Positions 23,781 to 32,681 of a stretch of DNA of 64,000 bases are shown one piece after another. The notes under the pieces are model-generated. The model saw nothing but the letters and a program-made list of their open reading frames with translations. It made no database searches and was not told the origin of the DNA. This DNA comes from Frankia casuarinae (GTDB lineage Bacteria > Actinomycetota > Actinomycetes > Frankiales > Frankiaceae), in contig NC_007777.1 of assembly GCF_000013345.1 (NCBI RefSeq), positions 3,038,001-3,102,000 of the forward strand. Direction: 5' to 3'. Within the stretch, counting starts at the first letter, position 1. Every line of letters starts with the position of its first letter. Position numbers and translations under genes: made by a program.

Positions 23781-24779
23781 ATGGCCATTCCGCGGCGCCA
23801 GGCAATCAGGATCGGCGCTTATCTCCTCAAACAGAAACTCGCCAGACGGGACAAGTTCCCGATCACCCTCGAACTCGAACCCCTGTTCGCATGTAACCTC
23901 GCCTGTGAGGGCTGCGGCAAGATCCAACATCCCGCGGACGTGCTGAAACAGCGCATGCCCGTCGAGCAGGCGCTCGCCGCCGTCGACGAGTGCGGCGCCC
24001 CCGTGGTGTGCCTGGCAGGCGGCGAACCGCTGATGCACCCGCAGATCGAGGACATCGTGGCAGGCCTGGTGAAACGTAAGAAGTTCATCTACCTGTGCAC
24101 GAACGCCCTCCTGATCCCACGCAAGATCGACAAGCTGCGTCCGTCACCGTACCTGTCCTTCGCGGTACACATCGACGGCCTCGAGGAACGCCATGACAAG
24201 TCCGTGGCCAAGCCGGGCGTGTTCGCCCAGGCCGTGGACAACATCAAAGAGGCGCAGCGCCGCGGCTTCCGCGTCACCACGAACACCACGTTCTTCAACA
24301 CCGACACCCCTCAGACCGTGATCGAGGTGTTGGACTTCCTCAACAACGACCTCAACGTCGACGGGATGATGCTCTCCCCCGCCTACGCCTACGAGAAAGC
24401 CCCCGACCAGGACAGCTTCCTCGGGGTCAAGGAAACCCAGGAACTGTTCCGCAAGGCGTTCGCCGACGGCCGCCGCAAGAACTGGCGGATCAGCCACTCC
24501 CCCCTGTTCCTGGACTTCCTCGAAGGCAAGATCGACTTCCCGTGCACGGCCTGGGGCATTCCGTCCTACTCCCTGTACGGCTGGCAGAAGCCGTGCTATC
24601 TGATGGGCGACGGCTACGCCAAGACCTACCAGGAACTCCTTGACACCACCGACTGGGAGGCCTACGGACGAGGCCGCGACCCACGCTGCGCGAACTGCAT
24701 GGCACACTGCGGCTACGAACCGACCGCCCTCGCGGCGACCCTGTCCTCCCTGCGGGAATCCATCCGCGCGGCCCGCTGA
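23781..24779 (+). CDS. hpnH: Adenosyl-hopene transferase HpnH (radical SAM)
   Basis: HpnH joins the 5'-deoxyadenosyl group of SAM to diploptene, the first step towards extended C35 hopanoids. The 332-residue protein has the radical SAM cluster motif C38-x3-C42-x2-C45 (CNLACEGCGK), the CLAGGEPL motif, and characteristic HpnH stretches CTNALLIPRKIDKLRPSPY, SPAYAYEKAPDQDSFLG and the Cys-rich CANCMAHCGYEPTA tail. ATG 23781 follows AGGAGGGTGAAA. Hopanoids form the Frankia vesicle envelope that limits oxygen access to nitrogenase (established knowledge). It stands alone here; no shc or other hpn genes are in the window. Confidence 0.95.
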   Translation: MAIPRRQAIRIGAYLLKQKLARRDKFPITLELEPLFACNLACEGCGKIQHPADVLKQRMPVEQALAAVDECGAPVVCLAGGEPLMHPQIEDIVAGLVKRKKFIYLCTNALLIPRKIDKLRPSPYLSFAVHIDGLEERHDKSVAKPGVFAQAVDNIKEAQRRGFRVTTNTTFFNTDTPQTVIEVLDFLNNDLNVDGMMLSPAYAYEKAPDQDSFLGVKETQELFRKAFADGRRKNWRISHSPLFLDFLEGKIDFPCTAWGIPSYSLYGWQKPCYLMGDGYAKTYQELLDTTDWEAYGRGRDPRCANCMAHCGYEPTALAATLSSLRESIRAAR

Positions 24780-25224
24780 GACCGGCCCCCGGACCACCGG
24801 CCAGTCCGGGAACACCGGCCAGCCCCGGGAAACGACCTCGGTGCCGGCGTCCACATCCTCCGGGCGGAGGGCGACGGCCGCCGCACCGAGGTCCTCCACC
24901 ACCAGACACCCGGCTCAGATGTGCCGGGAAGGGCGGCATAAGCGGGATCCGACCCGAAACCGCATTATGATCCAATTATGACCACTGGCGCCCCGACGCT
25001 CACCCACCGTCCCCTCGCCGGTCCGACGTCGTGGGCCGCGGCGGCGCCCGTCTCGCCCTCGTAGGGCTCGCGGGTCTTTGTAGGGGTCCCACAACACCTG
25101 ACCGCCGACATCGGTAGCGACGGAGCTGTCCAGACCGCGCCCCGAGCTGGGAAGGTGACCCGGAGCGAGGATCGGAACCGCCTTTCGGGCGTTCCGCCCT
25201 CATCGTGACGGGAAGGGGTAGTTA
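24780..25224. other. Intergenic region hpnH-fabF, 445 bp
   Basis: No gene seen. The start of the region has CCGGCC/GGCCGG-type short inverted repeats (24782-24825) that could serve as the hpnH terminator. The fabF promoter should lie in the last 150 bases. Confidence 0.4.
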
Positions 25225-26439
25225 GTGGTTTACGACAAGATCGTGGTAACGGGTCTCGGTGCGATGACTCCACTCGGCGGCGACCTCGCCGCCACCTGGG
25301 ACGGGCTGGTCGCGGGTGCCTCGGGTGTCGCGGTGATCGAAGACGAATGGGCGCGGGAGCTGCCGGTCCGACTCGCCGCACAGCTGCCCGTCGACCCCGC
25401 GGCAACACTGCCGCGCAAGGACAGCCGCAAGCTCGACCGCGGTGAACAGATGGCGATCGTCACCGCCCGGCAGGCGTGGGCGGACGCGGGATCCCCCGAG
25501 GTCGCTCCCGAGCGGCTCGCGGTCGTCATCGGCACCGGTTACGGCGGGGTGCAGTCCACCCTGGGCCAGCACCGCATCCTGGAGCAGGCCGGTGCGCGCC
25601 GGATGTCCCCTCACACGGTGATCATGCTAATGCCCAACGGCCCGGCGGCGTGGGTGAGCATCGACCTCGGCGCGAAGGCCGGCGCCCGCACCCCGGTCAG
25701 CGCCTGCGCGTCCGGCGCCGAGGCGATCGCCACCGGTATGGAGATGATCCAACACGGGCTGGCCGACGTCGTGGTCGCCGGCGGCGTCGAGGCGCCGGTC
25801 GACACGCTGCCGCTGGCGGCGTTCGCGCAGATGAAGGCCCTCTCGACCCGGCACAGCGACCCGGCAGCCGCCTCCCGGCCCTTCGACGCCGACCGTGACG
25901 GCTTCGTGCTCGGCGAGGGCGCCGGCCTGCTGGTCCTGGAACGGGCCGGGTTCGCCGCCGCCCGCGGCGCCCGCGTGTACGCCGTCGCCGCCGGCGCGGC
26001 CACCAACTCCGACGCCCTCGACATCGTCACCGCCGACCCCGCCGGGCAGCGCAGGGCCATCGAGGCCGCACTGGCCGGCGCCGGCCTCACCCCCACCGAT
26101 ATCGACCTCGTACACGCCCACGCCACCTCTACCCCCGTCGGCGACCCCCTGGAGGCCGAGGCGATCACTCAGACAATCGGCACCCATCCGGCGGTCACGG
26201 CCACCAAGTCGATGACCGGGCACATGCTCGGCGCCGCCGGCGCGGTGGGCGCCATCGCCACGGTGCTCAGCATCCGCGACGGCGTCATACCCCCGGTGCG
26301 CAACCTTGACCGGCTCAACCCGACGATCAAGCTCGACGTCGTGTCCGGACCGGCCCGCCACGAGACCGTCCGCGCCGCCGTGGCCAACGCCTTCGGCTTC
26401 GGTGGGCACAACGTCTCCCTGGCATTCACCGCCCCCTGA
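25225..26439 (+). CDS. fabF: Beta-ketoacyl-ACP synthase II (FabF-like)
   Basis: Condenses malonyl-ACP with an acyl-ACP. The 404-residue thiolase-fold protein has the complete triad: C161 (VSACASGAEA), H299 (HAHATSTPVGD) and H333 (KSMTGHMLGAAG). GTG 25225 is the start. There is no acyl carrier protein or other fatty-acid gene adjacent, so this is a stand-alone ketosynthase, perhaps for a special lipid rather than the main fatty-acid cycle. Its 3' end overlaps the convergent SpoIIE-type gene by 14 bases. Confidence 0.9.
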   Translation: MVYDKIVVTGLGAMTPLGGDLAATWDGLVAGASGVAVIEDEWARELPVRLAAQLPVDPAATLPRKDSRKLDRGEQMAIVTARQAWADAGSPEVAPERLAVVIGTGYGGVQSTLGQHRILEQAGARRMSPHTVIMLMPNGPAAWVSIDLGAKAGARTPVSACASGAEAIATGMEMIQHGLADVVVAGGVEAPVDTLPLAAFAQMKALSTRHSDPAAASRPFDADRDGFVLGEGAGLLVLERAGFAAARGARVYAVAAGAATNSDALDIVTADPAGQRRAIEAALAGAGLTPTDIDLVHAHATSTPVGDPLEAEAITQTIGTHPAVTATKSMTGHMLGAAGAVGAIATVLSIRDGVIPPVRNLDRLNPTIKLDVVSGPARHETVRAAVANAFGFGGHNVSLAFTAP

Positions 26440-28210
26440 ACCGGCCGCACCGACCCCGCCGGGCGTGGGCGAGGAGGAGGGTGACGTCGTCGTCGTAGCC
26501 GTCGTTGCCGTCGTTGCGGTTGAGGAGGGTCAGTAGCCGGTCCGCGGTGGTGGGCAGGTCGGCTGTTTCGGTGAGGATGCGCAGCAGGCGTCGGCAGCCC
26601 TCGCCGATGTCGACGGTGGGGGATTCGACGAGGCCGTCGGTGTAGAGGGCGAGGGTGGAGCCGGGGGGGAAGCGGTGGCGGGTTTCGGTGAAGGTCTGTT
26701 CGGTGACGCCGAGGATGATCCCGTGGGGGTCGTCGAGGAGGTCGGCGGTGCCGTCGGGGTGGCGCAGGGCGGGGGGGAGGTGGCCGCCGTTGGCCACGGT
26801 CAGGGTGCTGGTGGCCGGGTCCTGGATGACGTAGGCGACGCTGGCGATGGTGTCGATGCTGCGGGTGACGGCGTCGAGTTCGGTCAGCAGGGCGGCGGGG
26901 GGCAGGTCGAGGCGGGCGAGGGTGCGGGCGGCGGTGCGTAGCTGGCCCATGGCGGCGGCGGCGTTCAGGCCGCGGCCCATGACGTCGCCGATGACCAGCG
27001 CGACCCGTCCGGCCGGCAGGGGGATGACGTCGAACCAGTCGCCGCCGACCTCGGTGCCGCTGGTGCCGGGCTGGTAGCGCCAGGCCAGGTCGAGGTCGTC
27101 CAGGGTGGGGATGTCGCGGGGCAGCAGGGCGCGTTGCAGGGTCAGGGCGGCGGTCCGCTGGTGGTCGAAGGCGTGGGCGTTCGCGATCGCGGTTGCGATC
27201 CGGCTGCCCAGTTCGGTGGCGGTCTGGGTGTCCTGCTCGCGGTAGGGGCGGGCCGCGGTGACGGCGAACCCGACGGTTCCCAGGCAGTGCGGGCCGACCA
27301 GCAGCGGGACGATGATCGCGGATCGAAGGTGGGAATGCCGGAACAGGGCGGCCACGCTGCTCGCGGGTGCGTCGGGTGCGTCGGGTGCGTCGGGGAGCCG
27401 TTCGTCCAGGTCGAGGCGGACCGGTTGGCGGGTGAGGAATACCCGTCCGACCTGGCGTCCGGTCAGGTTGCTTCTTGTGTCTGGTGGGGGGAGGGGCAGG
27501 TCGGGGGATGGTCGGGGCAGGTCGGGGGAGTGTGCCCACACGGCTCGGCGAAGCAGCGGCGGGTCGGGTTCGGCCCCCGGGGGGCAGGGCTCGTCGGCGA
27601 GGTACAGCTCGCAGGCGTCGGCGAATTCCGGGACGACCAGCGTGACCATCTCCCGCAAGGTGGCCGACAGGTCCAGCGACGCGCCGAGCAGCCCGCTCGC
27701 CCGGCTCAGCAGCCGCAACCGCCGCAGTACCAGGTCACGTTCGGCCTGCGCGCGACGCTCGTCGGTCACGTCCACCGCCGTCACGCCGACCGCGATTCTG
27801 GCCCCGGTCGAGTCATGCAGGGGATAGTAGGAGGCCCGCCAGATGCGCGGATTCGACGGGTCCGCCGGGGTCGCTCCGATGATCTCCTCGTCGAGGATCG
27901 CCTCACCGGTCGCCAACACCCGGCGGGGCCGCTCCCAGCCGAGAGGGTCTATGCCCGGGAGCACCTCCGGGCCATACCCACCGATCATCTCCTCGGCGGA
28001 CAGGCCGGAGGCCCTGGCAGCCGCCTGGTTCACCGCCCGGTAGCGCAGGCCGCGGTCGAAGACCGCGAATATGATCGGCGCCGTGTCGAACACCCGCAGA
28101 CACAGCAGCGCCTCTTCCCACCGGGCGAGTGCCCGCGGGTCCGGCAGGCCGGGCCGAGGCCCGCAGATGTCGCTGCGTACCTGACCATCGGGCTGCGGCG
28201 TCGGGTTCAT
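26426..28210 (-). CDS. PAS-GAF-SpoIIE (PP2C) serine phosphatase, RsbU-like
   Basis: The 594-residue protein has three domains: PAS at about 40-150 (TAPIIFAVFDRGLRYRAVNQ), GAF at about 175-350 (SGLLGASLDLSATLREMVTL ... LRSAIIVPLLVG) and a SpoIIE/PP2C phosphatase at about 375-590 with the metal-binding aspartates in GGDWFDV and GDVMGRG. Such proteins dephosphorylate anti-sigma antagonists and so release stress sigma factors (family knowledge). No anti-sigma or STAS gene is adjacent. ATG 28210 (MNPTPQPDG) is preferred; starts up to 28330 remain possible. Confidence 0.85.
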   Translation of the reverse strand: MNPTPQPDGQVRSDICGPRPGLPDPRALARWEEALLCLRVFDTAPIIFAVFDRGLRYRAVNQAAARASGLSAEEMIGGYGPEVLPGIDPLGWERPRRVLATGEAILDEEIIGATPADPSNPRIWRASYYPLHDSTGARIAVGVTAVDVTDERRAQAERDLVLRRLRLLSRASGLLGASLDLSATLREMVTLVVPEFADACELYLADEPCPPGAEPDPPLLRRAVWAHSPDLPRPSPDLPLPPPDTRSNLTGRQVGRVFLTRQPVRLDLDERLPDAPDAPDAPASSVAALFRHSHLRSAIIVPLLVGPHCLGTVGFAVTAARPYREQDTQTATELGSRIATAIANAHAFDHQRTAALTLQRALLPRDIPTLDDLDLAWRYQPGTSGTEVGGDWFDVIPLPAGRVALVIGDVMGRGLNAAAAMGQLRTAARTLARLDLPPAALLTELDAVTRSIDTIASVAYVIQDPATSTLTVANGGHLPPALRHPDGTADLLDDPHGIILGVTEQTFTETRHRFPPGSTLALYTDGLVESPTVDIGEGCRRLLRILTETADLPTTADRLLTLLNRNDGNDGYDDDVTLLLAHARRGRCGRFRGR

Positions 28211-28389
28211 CTCGGGACCAGTCCTGCCGGGGCCGGAGCCGCCGGTCACCGTCGGAGACTCGGGCGGGTAGAGACGCATCCAAGTGTGGGACAATCCCAC
28301 CACCTGCGCTAACGGAAGCGGCAGCAGCATCCGAAAACAGCGGCATCCCGAAAACAGGGGATGTCGGGATGGGTGCCGCCAGCGGACCC

Positions 28390-28427
28390 GCCGTGCCCGG
28401 TGCGCACGTGTGCGGACCGGGCACGGC
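28390..28427 (-). terminator. Perfect 12-bp stem-loop after the CDF gene
   Basis: GCCGTGCCCGGT at 28390-28401 pairs exactly with 28416-28427; the loop itself contains GCGCAC/GTGTGC, so the cruciform is longer. It lies 21 bases beyond the stop of the cation-efflux gene and probably ends that transcript. Confidence 0.7.
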
Positions 28428-28447
28428 GACGAGGGGATGGCTCTGCT

Positions 28448-29665
28448 CTAGACCACGACGTCGCGGGAAGACCGGCCCCGCTGTTCCCGAGGGTGCCGCT
28501 GTTCCCGAGGGTGCCGCTGTTCCCGAGGGTGCCGCTGTTCCCGAGGGTGCCGCTGTTCCCGAGGGTGCCGCCGCCGCCCGGTCTGCCGGTCCCCGTCGCG
28601 GCGGACCAGCCCACGGGTGACACCGCACGGGTCGTCATGCGGCGGGGTACACGGCTCGCACTCGGCCTCGATGGTCGCGTGAGTGATGCCGTGCCGCGCG
28701 GCGAGCATCGCCTTGATCGCATCGGACACCGATCGGGCCTGCGCCAGGCTGGGATGGCCCCCGTCGCCGTGGGCACTGTCGAGATGGCCGAGCTCCAGAT
28801 GCACCGACGCGGCGAGGAGTCGGTCGGACAGGCTCCAGACGTGCAGGTCATGCACGTCGAGGACATGAGGGTCGCGCAGGATGTCGGCACGCACCGCCGC
28901 GACGTCCAGGCTCGCCGGGGTTGCCTCCAGCAGCACCCGTGAGGCACTCGCCAGCAGCCGCGCCCCCTGGACGGCGATGAGCAGCGCGATCACCAGCGAG
29001 ACCAGCGGATCCAGCCAGTACCAGCCACCGACCAGCCAGATGGCCCCGCCGGCGGCGGCGACCGCCAACGATACCGCGGCGTCCCCGGCGAGGTGCAGCA
29101 CCGCGGCCCGGGTGTTGAGATCACCATCGCCGCCGTGGACCACCCACGCGCTGACCCCGTTGACAACGGCGGCGGCCAACGCGACGGCGACCACCACTCC
29201 CCCATCCACGAAACCGGTCGAACCGAGGCGCCGCAGGGACTCCACCGCCAGCAGCGCCGTCACGACCAGCACGGCGGCGGCGTTGGCCTGCGCGGCAAGC
29301 ACCGGCCAACGCACCCCGCCGAAGGTGCGGCTCGCCGACGGCGGCCGCCGGGACAGTGCCACCGCGACGAGCGCGAGCACCACGCCGGCAGTGTCGGTCA
29401 GGTTGTGCCCGGCGTCGGCGAGCAGACCGACCGAACCGACCGCGAGCCCCGCCGCCGCCTGCCCGATCACGATGGCGATGTTCAATGCGGTCGCCAGCAG
29501 CAGCCGGCGCCGTTGGCCGGCACTCCCGGGCGTCTCGGAAACACCATGACCATGACCATGACCATGGCTGTGGCCGTGACCGTGACCGTGGCCGTGGCCG
29601 TGATCCCGGCCACGACGATCATCGTGGCCGGCGCCCTGGTCACCGAAGGTGCCGGTGCTGGTCAT
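28448..29665 (-). CDS. CDF-family cation efflux protein (zinc type)
   Basis: Exports Zn2+ or related ions using the proton gradient. The 405-residue protein has six membrane helices and two H-x-x-x-D metal sites (DAGHNLTD in TM2, LHLAGDA in TM5). A His-rich N-terminus (HGHGHGHGHGHSHGHGHGHG, about residues 20-42) may sense or buffer metal. The cytoplasmic domain has DVHDLHVWSLSD and HATIEAECEPCTPPHD. The last 35 residues are five HPREQR units from an 18-bp DNA repeat. ATG 29665 overlaps the stop of the ArsR gene (ATGA), so the pair is one transcript under a metal-sensing repressor. Confidence 0.92.
   Translation of the reverse strand: MTSTGTFGDQGAGHDDRRGRDHGHGHGHGHGHSHGHGHGHGVSETPGSAGQRRRLLLATALNIAIVIGQAAAGLAVGSVGLLADAGHNLTDTAGVVLALVAVALSRRPPSASRTFGGVRWPVLAAQANAAAVLVVTALLAVESLRRLGSTGFVDGGVVVAVALAAAVVNGVSAWVVHGGDGDLNTRAAVLHLAGDAAVSLAVAAAGGAIWLVGGWYWLDPLVSLVIALLIAVQGARLLASASRVLLEATPASLDVAAVRADILRDPHVLDVHDLHVWSLSDRLLAASVHLELGHLDSAHGDGGHPSLAQARSVSDAIKAMLAARHGITHATIEAECEPCTPPHDDPCGVTRGLVRRDGDRQTGRRRHPREQRHPREQRHPREQRHPREQRHPREQRGRSSRDVVV
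28480..28569 (-). repeat. 18-bp tandem repeat x5 at the CDF gene 3' end
   Basis: Five perfect copies of GCTGTTCCCGAGGGTGCC, encoding HPREQR on the coding strand and extending the C-terminus just before the stop codon. Perfect identity of all five units suggests recent expansion. Confidence 0.95.
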
Positions 29666-30117
29666 GCGTCGCACGCACCGGCCAGGGCGGCACGGTCGGC
29701 GGCGCCCCCGGAGCCGACGTCATCAGCACCACCGGCCTCGCCAAAGACCCCACCGCGGGCCCCGCCGAGGCTCCCCGGCGCGGCAGCCGCGACGGGGGCG
29801 GTGACGTTCGGGTGGATGTGGTCGGTGTCGACGGCCAGGACGACGCCGAGAAGATCGTCCAGGGCATGGCGGAGCTTGTCATCGGCGAGCTCGTAGCGCT
29901 GCCGGCGACCCTCCGGCGTGGCGACGACCAATCCGCAGCCACGCAGACAGGCCAGATGATTGGACAGATTCGTGCGCCCCACCCCGAGGATCTCCGCAAG
30001 ATCCGAGGGGTAGGCCGCGCCCTCCCGCAGTACCAGCAGCAATCTGGCCCGCGTCGGGTCGGACAGCGCGTGCCCGAATCGGGCGAGCACCTCGGCATGC
30101 GAGGCAACCTTCACCAT
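29662..30117 (-). CDS. ArsR/SmtB-family metal-sensing repressor
   Basis: The 151-residue protein has a winged HTH at residues 10-85 (LSDPTRARLLLVLREGAAYP, DLAEILGVGRTNLSNHLACL). The C-terminal helix has DTDHIHPNV, matching the alpha-5 type zinc/nickel site of this family. A low-complexity Gly/Ala tail follows. Because it is transcriptionally and translationally coupled to the CDF exporter, it probably represses the pair until metal is in excess. Confidence 0.88.
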   Translation of the reverse strand: MVKVASHAEVLARFGHALSDPTRARLLLVLREGAAYPSDLAEILGVGRTNLSNHLACLRGCGLVVATPEGRRQRYELADDKLRHALDDLLGVVLAVDTDHIHPNVTAPVAAAAPGSLGGARGGVFGEAGGADDVGSGGAADRAALAGACDA

Positions 30118-30383
30118 GCTTCAACGGTACAGCCGGTCCTGACGTCAGCCAACGCTGAACGGAACCGGCTACCGCCCCGTCGGACGGCGACAGGAATCCG
30201 TCGCGCCACCGACCTCCCGGGCCGAGTGCGCGAACTTCTCCGGGTACGTGTGCTTCGGTCGGCGAATTTGGGGGACCTGAGGATGGTCTGCGGGCCTGGA
30301 CCGTGCCCTGCTCCCCATAACGTGGCCGCCGCGCGATCAGGCGGACCCCTGTGTCCGAGACCCGGGCCAAGTCGGCGCGACGG

Positions 30384-31325
30384 TCAGGCGTCGAAGAGAG
30401 CGCTGACGGACTCGCCGTTGTGGATGCGGCGGATGGCCTCGGCGAGCGCCGGGGCGACCGTGAGAATCTTCAGCTTCGGCACTCGGTCCCCCGCCGGAAT
30501 TGGCACCGTGTTCGTGCACACGATCTCGGCGACCTCGGGCTGGTCGCCGATGCGCTTAAGCGCACCCGCCGCAAACAGCCCGTGCGTACACGCCACCCGC
30601 ACCGACCGCACGTTCAGCTCACGCAGCCGCTCAAGCAGCTCGAGCACGGTGCTACCCTTGGCGATCTCGTCGTCGAGCACGATGACGTCCCGGCCAGCCA
30701 CGTCACCGATGACCGTGCTGATGCTGACCCGGTCGTCGGCGAAACGCTGCTTGGCCCCCGCCGCCACCCGCACCCCGAGCATCCGGGCGAACGCCGCCGC
30801 CTCCTTGGCGTTGCCGAGGTCCGGGGAGACCACCGTCGTGTTCGACAGCTCGTAGTGACGGAAGTGCGCGGCAAGTTCCCGCAACGCATGCAGATGATCC
30901 ACCGGCACGCTGAAGAAACCATGGACCTGCGGCGAGTGCAGGGTCATGGCGAGGACGCGGTTCGCACCCGCGGTGACGAGCAGGTCCGCGACCAGCCGCC
31001 CGCCGATCGAGATCCGCGGCGCGTCCTTCTTGTCCGAGCGGGCATAGGCATAGTGCGGCAGCACGACCGTCGTGCGCGCCGCCGACGCCCCGCGCGCCGC
31101 GTCCAGCATCAGCAGCAGCTCGACGAGGTTCTCCTGCACCGGTGCGACCAGCGGCTGGATGAGGAACACGTCGCGTTCCCGGCAGTTCGCGGGAAGCTGG
31201 ACCTCCAGGCAGTCGTTGGCAAAACGCTGCACCCGCACCCGATGCAGCGGCACGTCAAGGTGTGTGCAGATCTCCTCGGCGAGACTCGGATGGGCACTGC
31301 CGCTGAAGACGGCGATGTCTCGCAC
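30384..31325 (-). CDS. prs: Ribose-phosphate pyrophosphokinase (PRPP synthetase)
   Basis: Makes PRPP from ribose 5-phosphate and ATP for nucleotide, His and Trp synthesis. The 313-residue protein has DVFLIQPLVAPVQENLVELL (ATP/flexible loop), LPHYAYARSDKKD (catalytic R/K loop) and the PRPP-binding loop VIVLDDEIAKGSTVLELL. This last loop departs from the common DDMIDTGGT, so this is probably the actinobacterial second-type paralogue rather than the glmU-linked enzyme. GTG 31325 has GAGGAGCG upstream. The promoter region contains a 15-bp triple repeat (31348-31392). Confidence 0.88.
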   Translation of the reverse strand: MRDIAVFSGSAHPSLAEEICTHLDVPLHRVRVQRFANDCLEVQLPANCRERDVFLIQPLVAPVQENLVELLLMLDAARGASAARTTVVLPHYAYARSDKKDAPRISIGGRLVADLLVTAGANRVLAMTLHSPQVHGFFSVPVDHLHALRELAAHFRHYELSNTTVVSPDLGNAKEAAAFARMLGVRVAAGAKQRFADDRVSISTVIGDVAGRDVIVLDDEIAKGSTVLELLERLRELNVRSVRVACTHGLFAAGALKRIGDQPEVAEIVCTNTVPIPAGDRVPKLKILTVAPALAEAIRRIHNGESVSALFDA

Positions 31326-31347
31326 GAACCGCTCCTCGTTCCCTGTT

Positions 31348-31392
31348 CTCGGTGTCCCCGGTCTCGGTGTCCCGGGCCTCGGTGTCCCCGGT
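31348..31392. repeat. 15-bp tandem repeat x3 upstream of prs
   Basis: CTCGGTGTCCCCGGT, CTCGGTGTCCCGGGC and CTCGGTGTCCCCGGT lie directly in front of the prs ribosome site, in the leader or promoter. Confidence 0.85.
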
Positions 31393-31442
31393 CGACGTCC
31401 GATGGACCCGCCCGTCCCGGATGGTATCGACCAGAGGCCGAG

Positions 31443-32681
31443 TCATGCCGAGGTCCCTAGCGCCTCCCGGATCGACACCCGAGTCCCGCCACGCTTCACC
31501 GCATTGCCGTACACCCTCCCGGCCAGCCAGACCAGTGCCCCGATCAGCGCGAGCGTCAGCGCCATCGCGACCACCACCTGCCACCCCGCCACGCTGCCGA
31601 TCCCGATCACCATCGGCATCAGGACCGGCGCGAACAGCGGAATCATCGCCAGCGCCAGGATGAGGCCGCTGTCCGGCGACCCCGGCAGCACCGAGATGCC
31701 CAGCACGTACGGGACAACGATCAGCAAGATCATCGGTGCCGTGACCCCGCCGGCGTCCTCCTGCCGAGACACCAGTGCCCCGGCGGCCGCGAACAGCAGC
31801 GCGTACACGGCAAACCCGAGCAGATACCACAGCAGCGCCAGCGCGACCGACCCGATCGCGATCCCGGCCGGAATGTCGAGCTGCCCGGTGGTCAGGCCCA
31901 ACGACACGCCGACCACCCCGATCAGCGTCAACTGACCGAGAGCCACGGCGCCGATCCCGATGACCTTGCCGGCCATCAGCTGCCACGGACGCACGGTCGC
32001 CAGCAGCAGCTCCACCACCCGGCTGCTCTTCTCCTCGATCACCCCCTGCGCCACGGCCGGGCCGAAGATCAGCAGAGACAGGTAGATCAGCCCGCCGGAG
32101 AGCAGGCCGAGCAGCAACCGGGCCCCGTCCCGTTCCGAGGCCGGCCGCAGGGCGCTGACCTGGACCGTGGCCGCGGACACGGCTCGCCCCACGACGGCCG
32201 GATCACCACCGAGCCCCACGACCTGGCGCTCGAGCGCGACCTGCCGGGCGGCGAGGCTCAACACCGACGTCAGCCGGTCGCCGAGCTCCTTCTTGACGAC
32301 CACCCGGTAGACGGCGTTCCCCGCCGCGCCAGGGGTCGCAACCACGCGGACGAACGCGTCGACGTCACCGTCGAGCACGGCCCGCTCGCCGACCGCCCGA
32401 TCCGCCACCGCACGGACCTCGACGTTCTCGCCCAGCGACCGGGCCGCAGCCTCGACCGTCGCCGCCTGCCGGAAGTCGACCGCGGTAAACGCGATCCGGC
32501 TCGCCGACGAGCCGCCGGTCAGGGACGTCAGCAGCACCATGGCGCCGATCCCGAGGACGAACAGCCCCGTGGTGATCCGGAAGGCCCGCGACCTGGTCCT
32601 GGTCACGATCTCCCGCCGGGCGATCAGCCGGATCACCCGGCCCGACCCCTGCGCCGCGCCATCCAGCCCCCGCACGCTCAC
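31443..32681 (-). CDS. ABC-2 type permease (NatB-like)
   Basis: The 412-residue membrane partner of the ATPase encoded just upstream. One N-terminal helix (ITTGLFVLGIGAMVLLTSL) is followed by a large extracytoplasmic domain (about 55-185), then five or six C-terminal helices. This layout is that of the NatB/ABC-2 permeases which export sodium or small lipophilic molecules. It overlaps the ATPase gene by GTGA at 32678-32681. Substrate not determinable. Confidence 0.88.
   Translation of the reverse strand: MSVRGLDGAAQGSGRVIRLIARREIVTRTRSRAFRITTGLFVLGIGAMVLLTSLTGGSSASRIAFTAVDFRQAATVEAAARSLGENVEVRAVADRAVGERAVLDGDVDAFVRVVATPGAAGNAVYRVVVKKELGDRLTSVLSLAARQVALERQVVGLGGDPAVVGRAVSAATVQVSALRPASERDGARLLLGLLSGGLIYLSLLIFGPAVAQGVIEEKSSRVVELLLATVRPWQLMAGKVIGIGAVALGQLTLIGVVGVSLGLTTGQLDIPAGIAIGSVALALLWYLLGFAVYALLFAAAGALVSRQEDAGGVTAPMILLIVVPYVLGISVLPGSPDSGLILALAMIPLFAPVLMPMVIGIGSVAGWQVVVAMALTLALIGALVWLAGRVYGNAVKRGGTRVSIREALGTSA

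Noticed and set aside
23775-24779. HpnH as the maturation radical SAM enzyme of the nearby RiPP
   Set aside because: The protein matches hopanoid HpnH over its full length, has no RiPP recognition element or SPASM-type cluster clearly visible, and is on the other strand with its own promoter region.
28361-28942. Plus-strand frame with VPLFPR repeats at the CDF gene end
   Set aside because: Antisense reading of the 18-bp repeat; the CDF frame has complete membrane and metal motifs.
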